This document shows positions 9,588-22,143 of a stretch of DNA of 64,000 bases, piece by piece. The DNA is from Aurelia coerulea (taxonomy: Eukaryota > Cnidaria > Scyphozoa > Semaeostomeae > Ulmaridae): positions 16,902,501 to 16,966,500 of the forward strand of contig CM076949.1 in NCBI GenBank assembly GCA_039566865.1, given 5' to 3'. The notes under the pieces were generated by a model, which ran no database searches, was not told where the DNA came from, and saw nothing but the letters and a program-made list of their open reading frames with translations. The translations under genes were made by a program, and so were the position numbers. Numbering within the stretch: the first letter of the stretch is position 1; each line of letters opens with the position of its first letter.

Positions 9588-12500
9588 CTACGAAAAAAAG
9601 ATCTGCAACTCATATGACGTAATCAATTCAACGACTTACCATCATCAGAAAGAGTAAATCTTCAATCACTGACAGCTCCTGCATCGGCAAAGGCAATGTC
9701 CCAGCAGCAACAATCTGCGGTCAAGACAATCAATGTCTTTAATCAAAGCCACACAAAACACTTAGATAGACAAAAAGAGATAGCGGATGTCTCCTAGTAG
9801 ATGTGCTAAACATGCTATTTTGACAACGAACTAAAAATAAACTATGGTCTCACCTTAAGAAACCACTTAAAAAGAAAATCAGACCAAATTTTGCTACAAC
9901 TGTTGGAAAATAATAGGCTAATTAAGGAGGACAATAGGCTTTCTATTTTCTTCATTTTCTTATTCATTCTTTATTTTCTATGCGTTTAACTGTTGGCTGT
10001 CACCGTTGGCTGCAGCTGAGATGTGCAAACTCACACCCTGTGCGGTCCCTTCCTGTGTAATTCCTTAGTTTTCTTGCGTAGTAGTCCTTGTTTGCAAGGA
10101 GTTTTGTATTCTTGAGGTTTTGTGCATTTTTATGATGAATATGAAAAAAATAGGATGAGGTCAAACAAGGCTCTCTCAAAGGCAGATATTTACTCTTTTA
10201 AATATTTCCTTTGTGAATTAGTCCTTTTCAGTTCTTACTGTTGTAAGACAATGAAAAAAATTTAATAGGTAGGAGGTGGACTATTTTTATAACTCTCAGC
10301 TATCAAAGGCAACACTACTTTGGCACACCACACCACAGTTATCCAGAATTGCAAAATTAGGGGAATAAATATTCCATTAGCCCTCAGTTAAAGCACTTCT
10401 TCTCCCTTGGGGCGTATTATTGAAACAGCGTTTAGCCTTACAGTTTGTGCTTCTGATCTTGTTATTGCCTTGATCACTGAGGTACCAATTTTAAACCGTG
10501 GTGAGGTGCTAACAATGATTCTCTCTGTTTTGATAAGTTGCATATGATAGATGCATATTTAGATAAAAATAATCCTTTGATCATGAATTGGTTGGCATTA
10601 GAATTTTTCAAATCTGTTGCATTCTATTTATTTTGGGACACCAAGAACAGAAAAGTTGTTTCAATCTTAACCACACTTGGCTCCTAAGGCGGCCTTTCTC
10701 CTTTAAAGAAGTTCGTAGAAAATAATGCTTTGGGATTCGTTGCAGCCATATGAATTCAAATTTGCCCAACGTTATTACTTTACTCGTCCAGCATGTGCAA
10801 GTACAAGAAGACTACGTTTAGACAATACAGGTACAATTTGAAAACGGGAAAAGTTTGACGGTACAAACATTTTAGCTAGTGCTCACATGATACAGAGGCA
10901 TGATACCTGAAGGCAAGATTTGAAAATGGCACAATATTTGATAGTCCCAAACAACATCATCTCCTCGGGCCTTAGTAAGGCCTTGGGGACAAGGTTGAGT
11001 CCCAAATTCGTTGCAATATCCGCGACAAAGAGCCTGGATTTTGACTAGAATTTGGCTGGATCACCCTTGGCTTCGAAAGCGTCAGAAAATGTTGTGTTTC
11101 CATTGCTTTCAAGAGTTCCAATATTCTAATTTGGCCACTTAGACTGTTGCTTTCAAATTCCGCCATTTTGAAAGCCTGCAGGTGCAATTTGTGCTGCGTT
11201 TATGTGAACGGGAAACCTGTCTGTGACAATTTTATTCCGTTTTCAGACTGTATCAGCATCGTGTGAACGTGGTCTTTTATAACTCAGACAAAGTTGCTTT
11301 CCAAAAGAGAAATGAAGCATTGAAGCCATCTTACCGGCTCCTCTGCCTTGGAAATGAGAATGAAGTCCCTTGTCAAATACGGTCTGTCTCTTGTCCAGGA
11401 TGGGTTTGTAGGAAGTCCTGAAGCACCTTTGAAAAGAAATGCGAAAATTGTCTAGAAAGTCCAAACGAAGACCTTTCCGAGGGAGCTGCTTATTCTACCG
11501 GGTGACCCAAATAAACGTCACGAGCTACACCACGCCAAATTTCCAGAAAGCAACTGGCATGACACTAAACAGGGCATCCGCATGTAGCTGGAGGGCTTAG
11601 CTATCTTTTGAGATGTTGCTTGGTCAATTTAAAGGCAACGAGTCATGGTAAATAGACCGCGTATACCCAATTAGCAAAAATTGCTGAGTCATGATGATAG
11701 CTTACGCCCATCTGATTGGCTGTAATTCAAACTGCACACATGATATTCTAACCTGAATATGTTCCTACAGCTTTATCATCGCTATATACAGCGTTTTCAA
11801 CCTGGTCATGGGGATTAGCGGGATGGGGTTGCCCTTTGAATCAACAAGGTGTAATTTCACATAGCAAAGAAAACAAAAGAACCTGACGATCGTCTCTCGT
11901 GGCGTTACAAGACTACTGATAAAGTGAGTCTAGGAATGTAATTTATTGAAACAAAGCACTCGAATGAAAATTGTCAGGATTATCTAAATAAAAGGACAGC
12001 AATGTACTTAGGGCCAAGGGATTCGATTGAATAATGATATTTTTTGGGAGTAACAAAAAGAGTTAGGTGTGAAGTTCATGTCTGATCACATGAAAACAGA
12101 CTGATCACATGAAAGTAGACAGACCCCCAGCGGAGAATTGCTATTTACCATGACTCAATGCCTTTAAGTGATAACTACCCTTTGGAAAACCAGTTACAAA
12201 ATATGATAATTCATATCTTAGACTTTCCAATCCTTTTACAGTCCATGTTTTGGAAGATGTGAAAAAGCCGAAGTCCGATGCTTAAGAGCACAAAAATAGA
12301 ATAAGGAGCACAGATTAGTTTTTTCGCAAACACTAGATTTCCCAGACGACTTCATTCCATCTCTACGTTGTGCTTTCACAAAATATTGAGTGGTAAGGGA
12401 TGACGATTATTTCACTCTAAATGTGAAATGAAGGATTCGAAATTTTCGCTAATTTTGGTTTTTCGGACGTAATCATTGCTAAAAATGACCAAGCAGAATC

Positions 12501-15500
12501 TCAAAAGATAGCCAAGCCTTTCAACCAAACAGAGAAACAACAAATTTGTCAATAGCTCTCGATTTCACAGACCTAGTTATGATCTAGCTCGTTAAGTTGT
12601 TTTGGCTCATCCGGTATAATGAACATTTTGCCTGTAAAACTACTTGAAATGGGAAGTAAGATACCAGGTGTCGCAAAGGAATATATACAAGTTTGCAAAA
12701 TTCTGACGGCAAGAGTTTCCGCTAAATTGCCTGCAATCCATTTTGTGGTAACCCTCATTGGCTAAGTTGAATTTTGGTATTCGTCTGAATATTTCCCGCA
12801 ACTTGGTTGTAATGCAAAGCTATAGATCAGCAAACCTAAAGTTTCATCGGAGGCCCAAACCAGAGCTTCTAGTAGTAGAAACAGTACGATGCCACGGAGA
12901 GCAGAAGCATGTCGGTCCTCAACAGCCAAAGCAAATATGCTGTGTGATTCTTAATGATTAGAAACCAAGAAGCATATTTCATCATCATTAATCAAGATAT
13001 TTCTTTATCTTCATTTTTAACAAAAAATATAATTTCAACAATAGCTGATCATTGAAGTAACGTTAAAGAGTTCCCTTGACCAATAGCCAACAGTGATACG
13101 ATTTCCAAATGAATCCTTTGTTTTATATTCCCTTTGCTTATATTCCATTAAAATCGGGAGCACTTTTGGCTCAGAACATCGAAGTTCGACATGATTTAGT
13201 AGTTCTTGCCATTTTCAAGGCTCTACTAACAGTAACAGAGGTCCTGGTTTGGCATATGTAAAGCTCTCCAATAAAGTTACCGATAATGGTAAGAAAAATA
13301 CCAAAACACATTTAGTTATTGAAGTTTTGCACGAAAATCCTTTTTTGGGTAATTGGGTCTAAACCCTTGGCGTAAGAATTTTCGAACTTGTCGGCAGTAC
13401 TTCTATTTCAAGCAATCTATACACAATATTTTCATTATGGAAATAGTCTGACGATTTGATTCCTGATTATCAAATTTAGGCCCTTTAGTGTTTGGATTTA
13501 ACCGACCCATAGCCACCTTAGCTGCCACCTTCACTGACTGCAGAGAATCACCTGGCTAGGAGTCATGTGACACAGGTTCAAAGTTCAATCAGTCAGTACT
13601 GGCTTCATAGTCGAAATAATTACTGAAAAACGAACCCAACATGCACATGTTCTAAAAGCAAGGAAGACCATCCACTAACGTTAAAGATTAGCAATGCAGC
13701 AACATATGAAATAAATTTCTCCAATCCAGCTAAAAGCGAATTGCGTGAAAGATCAATCGAAATAAATTTGCCCGTCAATAAAAACAACCACAACTGCATT
13801 GCTCAATAGAGTTTATCACAGAAGTCCCAGGCGGTGCGCAACTGCAGTTGTAGTTGGAAAAGTTTGAATGAAAATGTCACATTTAGCTCCAGTTGACAGG
13901 CACAGGCACAGAGGACCAGAAAGGCTTGCAACATGAAAAAAAATTGTTACCTGAAACATTACAGTGATATTTACCATATAACCATATACTACAAAAGATT
14001 ATTTTGATTTGCTTAAGTCGTCTCGACGAAATTGAATTTCGTTATAATTAATAATGGCCAAATTTTTATTTCTGCTATATACCGGGTGTCCCAAAATGAT
14101 GTATCATCTTTTGATTGCCTACGTGTCCATAACCAATGAACCGATTTTCAAAAACTTTGTTTTATTTGATTGCCGAAAGGCTAAGTTGTATCCGAAGATG
14201 TTGGTTGTGGTTTTACTACGATGTTTTCATGTCGAAAGGAAGATTGAAAAACCTGCCCAAATTCAAGCCTTAGATGTGATACAAAAGGCTGAACTCGTAT
14301 TCATATTCTCTGAATTCAGTATCAACTGAATTCGTATTCTCTGAGCGACATATAAGTTCAGCCATTCGTATCACATCTAAAATGTTGACTGGAAAAGCAG
14401 GCCGTTTCTTTTCATGCCGTTTCTTCTTCATGCCATCTAAGGCTTGAATTTGAGCAGGTTTATCGATCTTCTTTTCATGAAAACATCGGCGTAAAACCAC
14501 AAACAACATCCTCGAATACAATTTAGCCTTTCGGCAATCGGATAAAATAAAGTTTTTTAAAATCGGTTAATTGGTTATGGACATATAAGCAATCAAACGA
14601 TAATACATCATTTTGAGACACCCCGTAGATCGGTCATAAGTCAAGGTTAACTTTAACTTCCCATACCTTGCTTTTTTGCATGCTTCTCTCGAAGTGCCTT
14701 GATTAGGTCGTCAGTTGAACTTTGAGCAGGATTGCTTGCTATCGCAGAAAGTTTTGATCTGAGCTACGAACGATAAGATGTAACATTCGATTGAATTAAA
14801 AATGGAGGTGAGGAGCTTTTTACCAAGACGTATTGCATTCTAAATCAAGTCTCAATTGAATCTGTAAAGATTCTCAACATACGACTTTACGAAATATGCC
14901 ATCAGCGAATTTTCCATCACGGCCATTTGCATGCCATGGTAAATCAACCAATCACATCAATTAAGCGTCTTTAACGCCCTGTTTCCGTTATTCCATTACA
15001 CCGTTATCGTATGCAAAACAGAGTGGAATGTATCCGTTTTGGGCTTGTGTGTCATTTAAAACGATCGAAAACGGAGACATTTGAAAATGCTTTTCAAAGT
15101 GAGGTGATCTGAAAACGGATTTCTTGCCAGGCCCTCTTGGCACAAACAGAGTGATGCAAACGGTTTAAGATATAAAACGGAGTGATTTCAAAACGGGCAC
15201 ATTTAAAAAGGGAGCGATGGAAACATAGCCTGAAACGCAACGGATTATGGTAAAATATTCCCTGGCGCCATCTTTTGCCCAATCGTCAATTGGAATGCAA
15301 TGCAACTTGGTAATCAGGTCATCGCAGCCATCTCTGGCTTCAACGTCTATTCGTCAAGATGATGCACGAAAAATATAAATGAAAAAGTCTTCCTTCTGGA
15401 CTGAAAGTCAAATTTTGAAAAGTAGACCTCTCTCATTTATTTCTTTCCTTTCAGATACAAATCCTCCAGGAGTCAGCATCATTCTTTTTCACCAAGAAAA

Positions 15501-18500
15501 AACCACAATCATATCCTCCTAAAAATTGGCTCGCAGAGTCTAAGCCATAAACGCACAATGCTCAAAGAAACTTTAGAATCCTTTGACCATTGGCCCATTC
15601 TTTGAGCAATGATATCAGTATAAAGGATCATTTGAGCAGGACATTACTCCTTTGATATCGCATTTTGCTTTCCACAAGATAATAGGATGTACCAGGAGGT
15701 GACCAAACAAAAAGGAAACCAAGAAAATCAACTTCACTTCAGAGTAGTGGACTGAAATCTATGATTTGAGCAATGTTTGGTAGCTAAATAGTTCGGCTAG
15801 AAGCCTGCTATTTTTTGCTATTTTCGTCGACATCGCAAACTGGTGAAACCACAGATTTAGTAAAACCAGGCACATCTAACACCAGTCGAACGTCATCAAA
15901 AACAAATCCTTATTTTAGCCAGCTTGAAAAGTAGATTAAAAAATATCAAAAATAACACCGATTCCTAGCCAGTCAGCTATACAACAATCTTTTAATCACT
16001 TATTTCGGCCCATTATTCTACTTTATGTAACATATTTTTTGTTCAATTTGTTGGGTCTCCCGGTTACGAAACTGAAGATTATATTCAAAAATAAGCAAAG
16101 GAAGTATAAATCTCTACAAAGATTCCTATCTCTACTCGCGTTGCGCGTTGTGCATGAAAATTCTGAAAGAAAAGTCTCAAAATCTTAATTTTCTAAATAA
16201 TGTAATCCCAATCTTAAAATCTACCTCGAGAACTTCTTGCGATGACATGGGTGATCCCGAAGCTGAATCCGTCACTTCTTTCACTTCTCTTCCAAGATTA
16301 AAAGAAGATGATGATGACGTCAAACTTCTGACATCTTTAAATTTCGACTTCTCCTTGGCATTCTTCTCCAGGAATTTTGTAGTCTTCGAGTATAAAAGGA
16401 GACCTAATTAGATACATAACCAAACTGATTCCTAAATAGTGGGTGAGTTTGATGCAGCACCTTTCATCGAAACGTGTTTTTAGTTAGCAAATAAATTATG
16501 CGCAAAAACATACTTTCAAAAGATTTTCTGAAAACTCTTCATTCAAGGTACAAACACTTTAAAGAACATATTTACTTCTTCAAGCTATCAAACCTAAATA
16601 GCTTTAAAGAAACCATGTGAAACTAAGAGGAATGCATTCACTGCTATAATATTCCTCATGAGGTGAATATATACATTAAATTTTGGTAAATGATTTCAGA
16701 TGATAAAGATATTGGCCAAACACATCTGCAACTTTGCAAAAAAATGACAGTAGTTGTATTCTTCTTACTGAGAAAAAATCAACAGCTTTAGGGCCTGTTT
16801 ACATGGGAGTTTTCAGCCCGGGCTGAAATTTCAGCCCGTTTACCTGAGGTGAAACTTCGTCCCTCCTCCACGGTTAAAAGCTTGTAGATGTCAGTTTGCC
16901 ATTATTTGGAAATGTTTCGCCCCGGGCTGAAAATTGCCCCCGGGATGAAATTTTAGCTCGCGTTGCGCTAGCCGAGATGAAACGTTAATTCCTTAATTAG
17001 CATGCTAATCCCCATTGTTTTACGTGACGCACGTCCATGTAATGGCAACTATTTTTCCAGCCCGGGCTGAAAAATCAATGACGCATGCGCTTTTCTCTAC
17101 CTTCGGCGCTAGACAGATTTTCAGCCCGGGTTGAAACTCTCCATGTAATGGCAAAATATTTTCACCTCGGGTAGCAGGGCCGAAGTTTCAGCCTGGGCTG
17201 AAAACTCCCGTGTAAACAGGCCCTTAAACTGCAAAAAATAAGCGATATTCCTTCAATCTACTTCCCAACCATTAAGTTAAATTGTCATCATATCCGTTTA
17301 TAGCACTTCCTCGAATTTTCTGCATCTCCTAGGGTGATGTTTATATCCACAAAAAGATCGCAGAAGTAAACAATTTGACGATGTAAATTTTCGGCCACTT
17401 TCATCTCAAAAACAAATAAACTTCATCAAGACATTTTGCCGAAAAATTGTCTCGTCAAATTTTACGTTGTTAGAGAACAGTAAGAACCCGTAACATACAG
17501 TAGAAACCATGTTCTCGAAACATCCTGTTTAGTCTCCCATTGAAACTTGTAGAAGTTTCTTATATGAGGGAACCATTTCTGAACAATATCAGCCTGAGGT
17601 TTCTTAAAAAGTGGTTTCTATTTTGCAGGCTCTTACTCTACTGTGAGATGACTTTGAAAAACAGCACATTGTAATTGGATCACTTTCGCTACATTGCTCC
17701 GTTCCTTAATTACTTTTCAAGCTAAAGAACAATATTCATAAAGAACGATACCTGTTTATCTTGAGTAATGCATGACAACAAATAAACAAGTGAGTCTAGT
17801 TCTCTAATATTTCGTGATTTCAGCTCATCGTATTTTTTCAGAAATTCCCTTGGAGTTGGGCTTGCCTCTGCAATTTTCCTTCTTGCAGCATGTGAAGATA
17901 CCTGAAAAATCGAAATAAAAGCTTATTTGTCTTAAAATACTTGAGTGATAAAATCTGTTGTTGGTTTTACTCGCAGCATACAATAAGAATATTTTTTCTT
18001 GAAACCTTCAAACCTTTTCAAATATCACAGATTTCGAAATTCGTTGAGCCTTTGAATAGAAAATTCAGTCCAATTCACATGAAGTTTGAAGACTTGAAGA
18101 TTCTGTAGTGAAATGAATAATTTGCCATGATCATAAAAGACCATGCTCAATAAGAGCAACAAATAGCCAACTGAAACAGATCATTGATAAGAGCAGTTAG
18201 TTGTCTGTGCAAATTAGTAAGCTGGCCGGCTCGTTAAGCGAGATCTCCGGCATATGAACAATCCCTCCTAGCAATTAGTCTTCGCTGACAATGCGCTGCA
18301 ATTCAGATAAAGAGACGAGTGTGTGTTATTGATCACATGTTGATCTTCTGTTAAGCGGACGATACTACAATTTACGAGTGGGGTCCTAAGATCGAAACTG
18401 TCATTGCGCATTTAAAAGATGATGTCCTTAATCCTGTCAGGCCTAGGGTATTTGACGCTGCAGGAAGACTAGACCCCTCCCCCTTATTCTTTTCTGCTCT

Positions 18501-19505
18501 GGACAACCTAGAGCCTTGAAACTAGGCATGTGTAAAGTGCTTCATGAGCTGAACCCAAAAATGAAATCTACTTTTAGTTATGTCATGTCACCTGCTCATA
18601 ACGTCACAATGTAGCATTTTCAAAGTCAATAGGGTTCAGTATCAAAAATATTCAATCGTTGATTGCAAGAAAACGGAAAGCAGTAAGGACATCAGTCCAA
18701 TTTTAATGTATTCTGTGGTTACATATTAGACACCTACGCTATTGTCTACAGAATAAAAATTGCCAGATAATGGCTTGGTTTCCATTTAGACAAGCCCTTA
18801 GATTATAATACACGAGACTTTTTTCATCCAACAGTAAGGAAAAATGGCCTTTCAATCTTATTTTCTCATATTGAGCAACGAAACTCAAAATTAGCCAAAG
18901 TCTGATACAAAAATTCAACCTGGCAAAAATGTTAGTTTCATCACAAGGAAGATTTAGTTACAGTTAAGCCCAAAATTATTCAGATCCATACCAAATTCTA
19001 AGTATTTTGCATCGTTCTACTTTAGGATAAATCTTACTGTGGCTGAAGTTTCGTCAGAATATAATAAAAGGCTGAGAAAAAAAAGCAAGAGACATCTGAA
19101 GGAATAGAATATCGTACAAATTGGCCCTTAAACATAACGATTCAAAATACTGTAAATGCAGCATGGGTATGAATAATTTCGGTCTTATACGTAAATTGTG
19201 ATTATGATAGAAGCCTCATAATGTGTCTATTTCATAGAAAAGATAAATAAACCAAAGAAAGAGCCTTAGTTATTCACACTTTAAAGGCAGTTCTCTAAAA
19301 ATAATTAGCGTTATAAAATTTCACTTTTGTTAGTAATTAATTTGTCACAAATCAGTAATTTGTTTGATAGGTAGGAAAATTCCAAAGAAGAACAAGTCGA
19401 GGCAATTCCAGCAGCAAAACAATTCCTACCTGTGTTGTTACATAAGGTGTGAGATCCTTTGTGAGGATGTCTGCATAAACTTCCGGTCCATCTCCATCAC
19501 TTATC
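9464..19505 (-). CDS. TUBGCP2: TUBGCP2-like gamma-tubulin complex component 2, N-terminal exons only
   Basis: Seven minus-strand exons (19505-19430, 17901-17752, 16383-16225, 14763-14667, 11426-11335, 9714-9640, 9587-9464) have GT-AG borders, and the first six join in compatible phases. The joined product has the N-terminal signature of GCP2: GPEVYADIL, TPYVTTQVSSHAA, TPREFLKKYDELKSRN, LDSLVYLLS, FLEKNAKE, RPYLTRDF, GTLPLPMQELSVIEDLL. GCP2 is a core subunit of the gamma-tubulin small complex that nucleates microtubules at centrosomes. Vertebrate GCP2 has about 900 residues. Here only about the first quarter is present: the start exon was not found, about 65 codons are missing before the last exon, and no GRIP-domain exons follow. 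The locus may be truncated or dead, or I may have missed exons. Confidence 0.72.
9640..9714 (-). CDS. TUBGCP2: TUBGCP2-like exon f
   Basis: 25 codons in phase 0 between ACCGCAG and GTAAGT: IVAAGTLPLPMQELSVIEDL, then LFLMM. It corresponds to the IGTLPL...VVEDLL motif at the GRIP1 boundary. Confidence 0.75.
9715..10817. other. Intron of the TUBGCP2-like gene, no feature seen
   Basis: AT-rich intron sequence between exons f and e. No coding stretch or recognisable repeat apart from the degraded MITE that follows. Confidence 0.4.
10818..11274. mobile_element. Degraded copy of the GACTGCGTTC MITE family
   Basis: The left end GACTACGTTTAGACAATACA and the right segment GTGTGAACGTGGTC, preceded by GTGAACGGGAAACCTGTCTG, resemble the ends of the MITE at 1506-1838. 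Many substitutions; boundaries approximate. Confidence 0.5.
11335..11426 (-). CDS. TUBGCP2: TUBGCP2-like exon e
   Basis: Two bases plus 30 codons between TTTTCAAAG and GTAAGA. GLPTNPSWTRDRPYLTRDFI matches the W..RP.L..DF block that precedes GRIP1 in GCP2. Phase 0 at the 3' end. Confidence 0.75.
11498..12614. mobile_element. 1.1-kb foldback, CCGGGTGACCC ends, TA duplication
   Basis: It starts CGGGTGACCCAAATAAACGT and ends TGGCTCATCCGG, flanked by TA at 11496-11497 and 12615-12616. Imperfect inverted arms of about 130 bp share CTATCTTTTGAGAT and its complement. No transposase ORF. Same subfamily as 46087-47780 and the solo end at 56968-57100. It sits in the intron of the TUBGCP2-like gene. Confidence 0.7.
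12617..14079. other. Intron sequence, nothing recognised
   Basis: Intron of the TUBGCP2-like gene. Short frames such as 12758-12961 lack splice context or recognisable motifs. Confidence 0.4.
14082..14625. mobile_element. 544-bp mariner-like foldback, CCGGGTGTCCCAAAA end
   Basis: The left end CCGGGTGTCCCAAAATGATG pairs with the right end CATCATTTTGAGACACCCCG, flanked by TA (14080-14081, 14626-14627). The arms pair almost to the centre (TTAGATGTGATAC/GTATCACATCTAA; CTGAATTCAGTATC). CGGGTGTCCCAAAA with a TA duplication is a typical Tc1/mariner terminus. Frames inside are mirrored artefacts. Confidence 0.8.
14667..14763 (-). CDS. TUBGCP2: TUBGCP2-like exon d
   Basis: Acceptor CGTAG, donor GTATGG; 32 codons plus one base. 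LRSKLSAIASNPAQSSTDDL followed by IKALREKHAKKQ corresponds to the linker coiled region of GCP2. It ends in phase 1, as exon e requires. Confidence 0.75.
14975..15230. mobile_element. Probable MITE with CCTGTTTCC / GGAAACATAGCC ends
   Basis: The left GCCCTGTTTCCGTTATTCCA is mirrored by the right GAGCGATGGAAACATAGCC. The interior has repeated AAAACGGA-type words. Weakly conserved ends and no clear target duplication. Confidence 0.4.
16225..16383 (-). CDS. TUBGCP2: TUBGCP2-like exon c
   Basis: 53 codons, phase 0 on both sides, starting TTKFLEKNAKEKSKFKDVRS, through a Ser-rich stretch, and ending SSQEVLE before GTAGAT. An alternative acceptor 19 bp upstream (ATTAG) would break the phase. Confidence 0.7.
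16791..17223. mobile_element. 433-bp MITE, GGGCCTGTTTACA ends, TTA duplication
   Basis: The left GGGCCTGTTTACATGGGAGT and right ACTCCCGTGTAAACAGGCCC are nearly perfect inverted repeats, continuing as TTTCAGCCCGGGCTGAAA. TTA flanks both ends (16788-16790, 17224-17226), fitting PIF/Harbinger. The interior carries several more copies of the palindrome CAGCCCGGGCTG, so the single strand can fold repeatedly. Non-coding. Confidence 0.82.
17752..17901 (-). CDS. TUBGCP2: TUBGCP2-like exon b
   Basis: Exactly 50 codons between TTTTTCAG and GTATCG, phase 0 at both ends. It contains VSSHAARRKIAEASPTPREF and KKYDELKSRN, the most recognisable GCP2 block. Confidence 0.85.
17902..19429. other. Intron of the TUBGCP2-like gene
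   Basis: No coding exon or recognisable repeat found between exons b and a. The intron between exons c and b holds only the TTA-flanked MITE. Confidence 0.4.
19430..19505 (-). CDS. TUBGCP2: TUBGCP2-like exon a
   Basis: Acceptor TTTTAG and donor GTAGG. One base completes a codon, then 25 codons: ISDGDGPEVYADILTKDLTP and on to YVTTQ. It needs an upstream exon ending in phase 2, which I could not locate between 19506 and 23423. Confidence 0.75.
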
Positions 19506-19904
19506 CTAAAATATACAGTTAAAAAGTAAGGATTTTAAACAATTTTGGTGAAGGTTAGGGTTTCCTCCTGACTCCAATACATAAATAAATGCAACACTTT
19601 GCACACAGGTCTTCATGAAGACTTTGAAATACTCAGAAAGATGCCCATTTTATTAGTAGCAATTTTATGGAGCATCTATCTAAAAAACTTACCATGCTGC
19701 AAAGACCTGCTAAGCTTCATCCTGAAAGTACCATGCATCAGGAAAATCTCACAAAAACGGTCAGTGTTCATCGCTGAAATTTCTGTACAGAAAACAACGG
19801 TTCTTGGATAACTCCCTTTGCAGGTTGCTTTTAAATACTCTTATTCAACCCAACTTTGGCTACGCATGAAATGAATGAAAATTGATATAACAACTGGATA
19901 GCTT

Positions 19905-20880
19905 CTGTACCAAATAAATAAAAAGCCTGAGGCATATGTTTAGATATATCTTTCTTTCGACCAATCCTCTTGTCTGCTCTTAGCAATGCCTTTTTGCATG
20001 CACAACACAACAGTTAGACCTTTTGGTTTTGGGGCATCTTTTCTTTGCATTGATGTGTGGCTTGAGAGAATTATCTTTGTCTGCAATTGCTAACTGCTTT
20101 GAAATGGCATAGTCAGTCAAAAGCAGATGATGCTATTGTTACAAAAACTGTCTATCTTTATTGTTCATTAACAAAACAAGGACATATTTTGTAACACAAT
20201 AGCATGAGATGCTGTTTTCGACACCTGACTTCAAAGCAATTAGCGGTTGCAGACAAAGGATATTCTCTCAACCATAAATTCAAAACAAACAAAGTCACAA
20301 AAGTTTCTGAGAAACCCAGGTAGCTTGCAGGCTCATTGTGCATTCCGGAAATCACTTTTAAAAGCAAACATGAGCATATATCGAAGGAAGAAGGATATAT
20401 CTATACCCTTACCCCCGGCATTTTATTTCTTCGGTTCAGAAGCCGAGCAGTAAGTGTTCTCAATACACCCAAAAAATAAGAGAATTGAATCGCCTCCCAA
20501 TCGGCTTTTGAACCAAACAAAATAAATGCCCGGAGGCAGATGTGTAGATATATCCTTCCTCTTTCGATCTAAGCTCATATTTGCTCTTAAAAAACATTTT
20601 CTGGAATGCAGAACGAGCGAGCTATCTACCTGGGTTTCAGAGAAACTTTTGCGGCTTTGCTTGTTTTGAATTACTGGTTGAGAGAATTTCCTTTGTCTGC
20701 GATCGCTAATCGCTTTGAATTGCGGTATCAATCAAAGCCAACTTGTGCTATTGTGTTACCAAATCTGTCCTTGTTTAATAACACATTAATTGATGCAATA
20801 CACACGTCTCTGTGGATATACATATTCTTCGGCATTACCTCAGTAGCTTCAGCAGCTCTGAAGCATGGTGATGTATTGTA
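19905..20880. repeat. Three alternating inverted copies of a ~250-300-bp repeat
   Basis: Units at about 19905-20165 (+), 20166-20450 (-) and 20490-20800 (+) share ATGTTTAGATATATC/GTGTAGATATATCC, TTGAGAGAATT.CTTTGTCTGC and GCTAA..GCTTTGAA. The short frames at 20158-20367 (-) and 20606-20881 (+) both read YLGF.ETF....VLN.WLRE.PLSA because they are two copies of one repeat. The element class is unknown; a MITE or SINE pile-up is likely. Confidence 0.65.
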
Positions 20881-20881
20881 A

Positions 20882-21994
20882 ACTCACTCATTTGGTGCTA
20901 TCACCTCTGAAAATAAAGATAATTGCATTTTAAGATACTTTGCAATTCTCTTTTAGTACCGCTTGTAAAAACGGATTTAAACTGATACAGCTTTGCAGTA
21001 GCACAGAGGTAAACTTGTATAACTTTTGCAAGGTCTCCATGTATACTTCTGCAAAAAATTGGTGACAGGCATATACTCCAAAATGTAAAAATTGAATTGC
21101 AGCAATGAAATACTGTTGCAACGCAATCTAACCTGAAAGCAGCCTGAAAGTAGGACTGGGAAAGTTTCAAGATTTTTTAAAAAGTTTTGGATTCTTTGAC
21201 TTAGTTGTATTAATTTTGTAATATTTATGCTTTGCAGTTGACCAGACAGAAAATTTGCCAAAATACACACATAGAAGATGGCCGCCTGGCTATCATAATT
21301 TAAAACAATGACTCTCCTCTGACTTCCTTTGTTAAACCTGAACTTTTGCATTGCACATCTTCCAACACTGGCAACAATAAATGCAGTTGGGATGTCTGGA
21401 TCTTGAATGATGGTCACAAAAAGGCCTTTTTTTTAGAACCAACAAATTGGTTGGGTGATACCAACCTAGATAGTCTGAGGAAGGAAGGGATTTGTATTTG
21501 TTTGTAAGCAAGAAAATTTATTTGAATTTCCTATTTGTTGGTATCTGGTCATCCATCACACAGTTGGTTATTGACTCTTCGTTAGAAATACAGTAGTGTC
21601 CCTAATTAGCACAGTATGCTAAATACATAGACACTGTAATAAATTGATAATAATAACAATAATTGGGAGCCAAAAAACCAAAAAACAACAAACGTACCTA
21701 CAATCTTGGCCAAATACTTGGGACAAATCATAAAATTGCACTACTTCGGTCTTTGATTACGTGACCCCCACTCCCCCGTTTCAAAGTTGCTTGAATCAAA
21801 CGCCATTTGACCTTCTCAACATTGAAGTAGGGGGAGGGGGAATTTGGAGACTCTAGACGTATGTTTTCTCCTCGATATTTTAGGAAACATCATGAAGACA
21901 CTGAAATTTGTCTGTGTCTCAGCTTCTTTTGGCCTGGATTGTAGGTCTACAACCTTGTGCACACGCACCTTCTTGTTTTAGCATTGCCCCTTAC
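20882..21994. other. No gene recognised
   Basis: Several overlapping short minus-strand frames at 20901-21417 show no family motif, signal or splice pattern. Bases 21760-21870 contain pyrimidine- and purine-rich runs (CCCCCACTCCCCC, GGGGGAGGGGG). Confidence 0.4.
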
Positions 21995-22143
21995 TAAAGC
22001 CTGAAATACACTATCCAATTTATTGGATTCAATTTATTTGATTCAATTAATTGGACAATGTAAACGCAAAAATTGGACGATACTTCCCAGTTTCAACAAA
22101 TTGAAATCTCATTTTCAAAAGTGGGACATGTTCAACTTTCATC

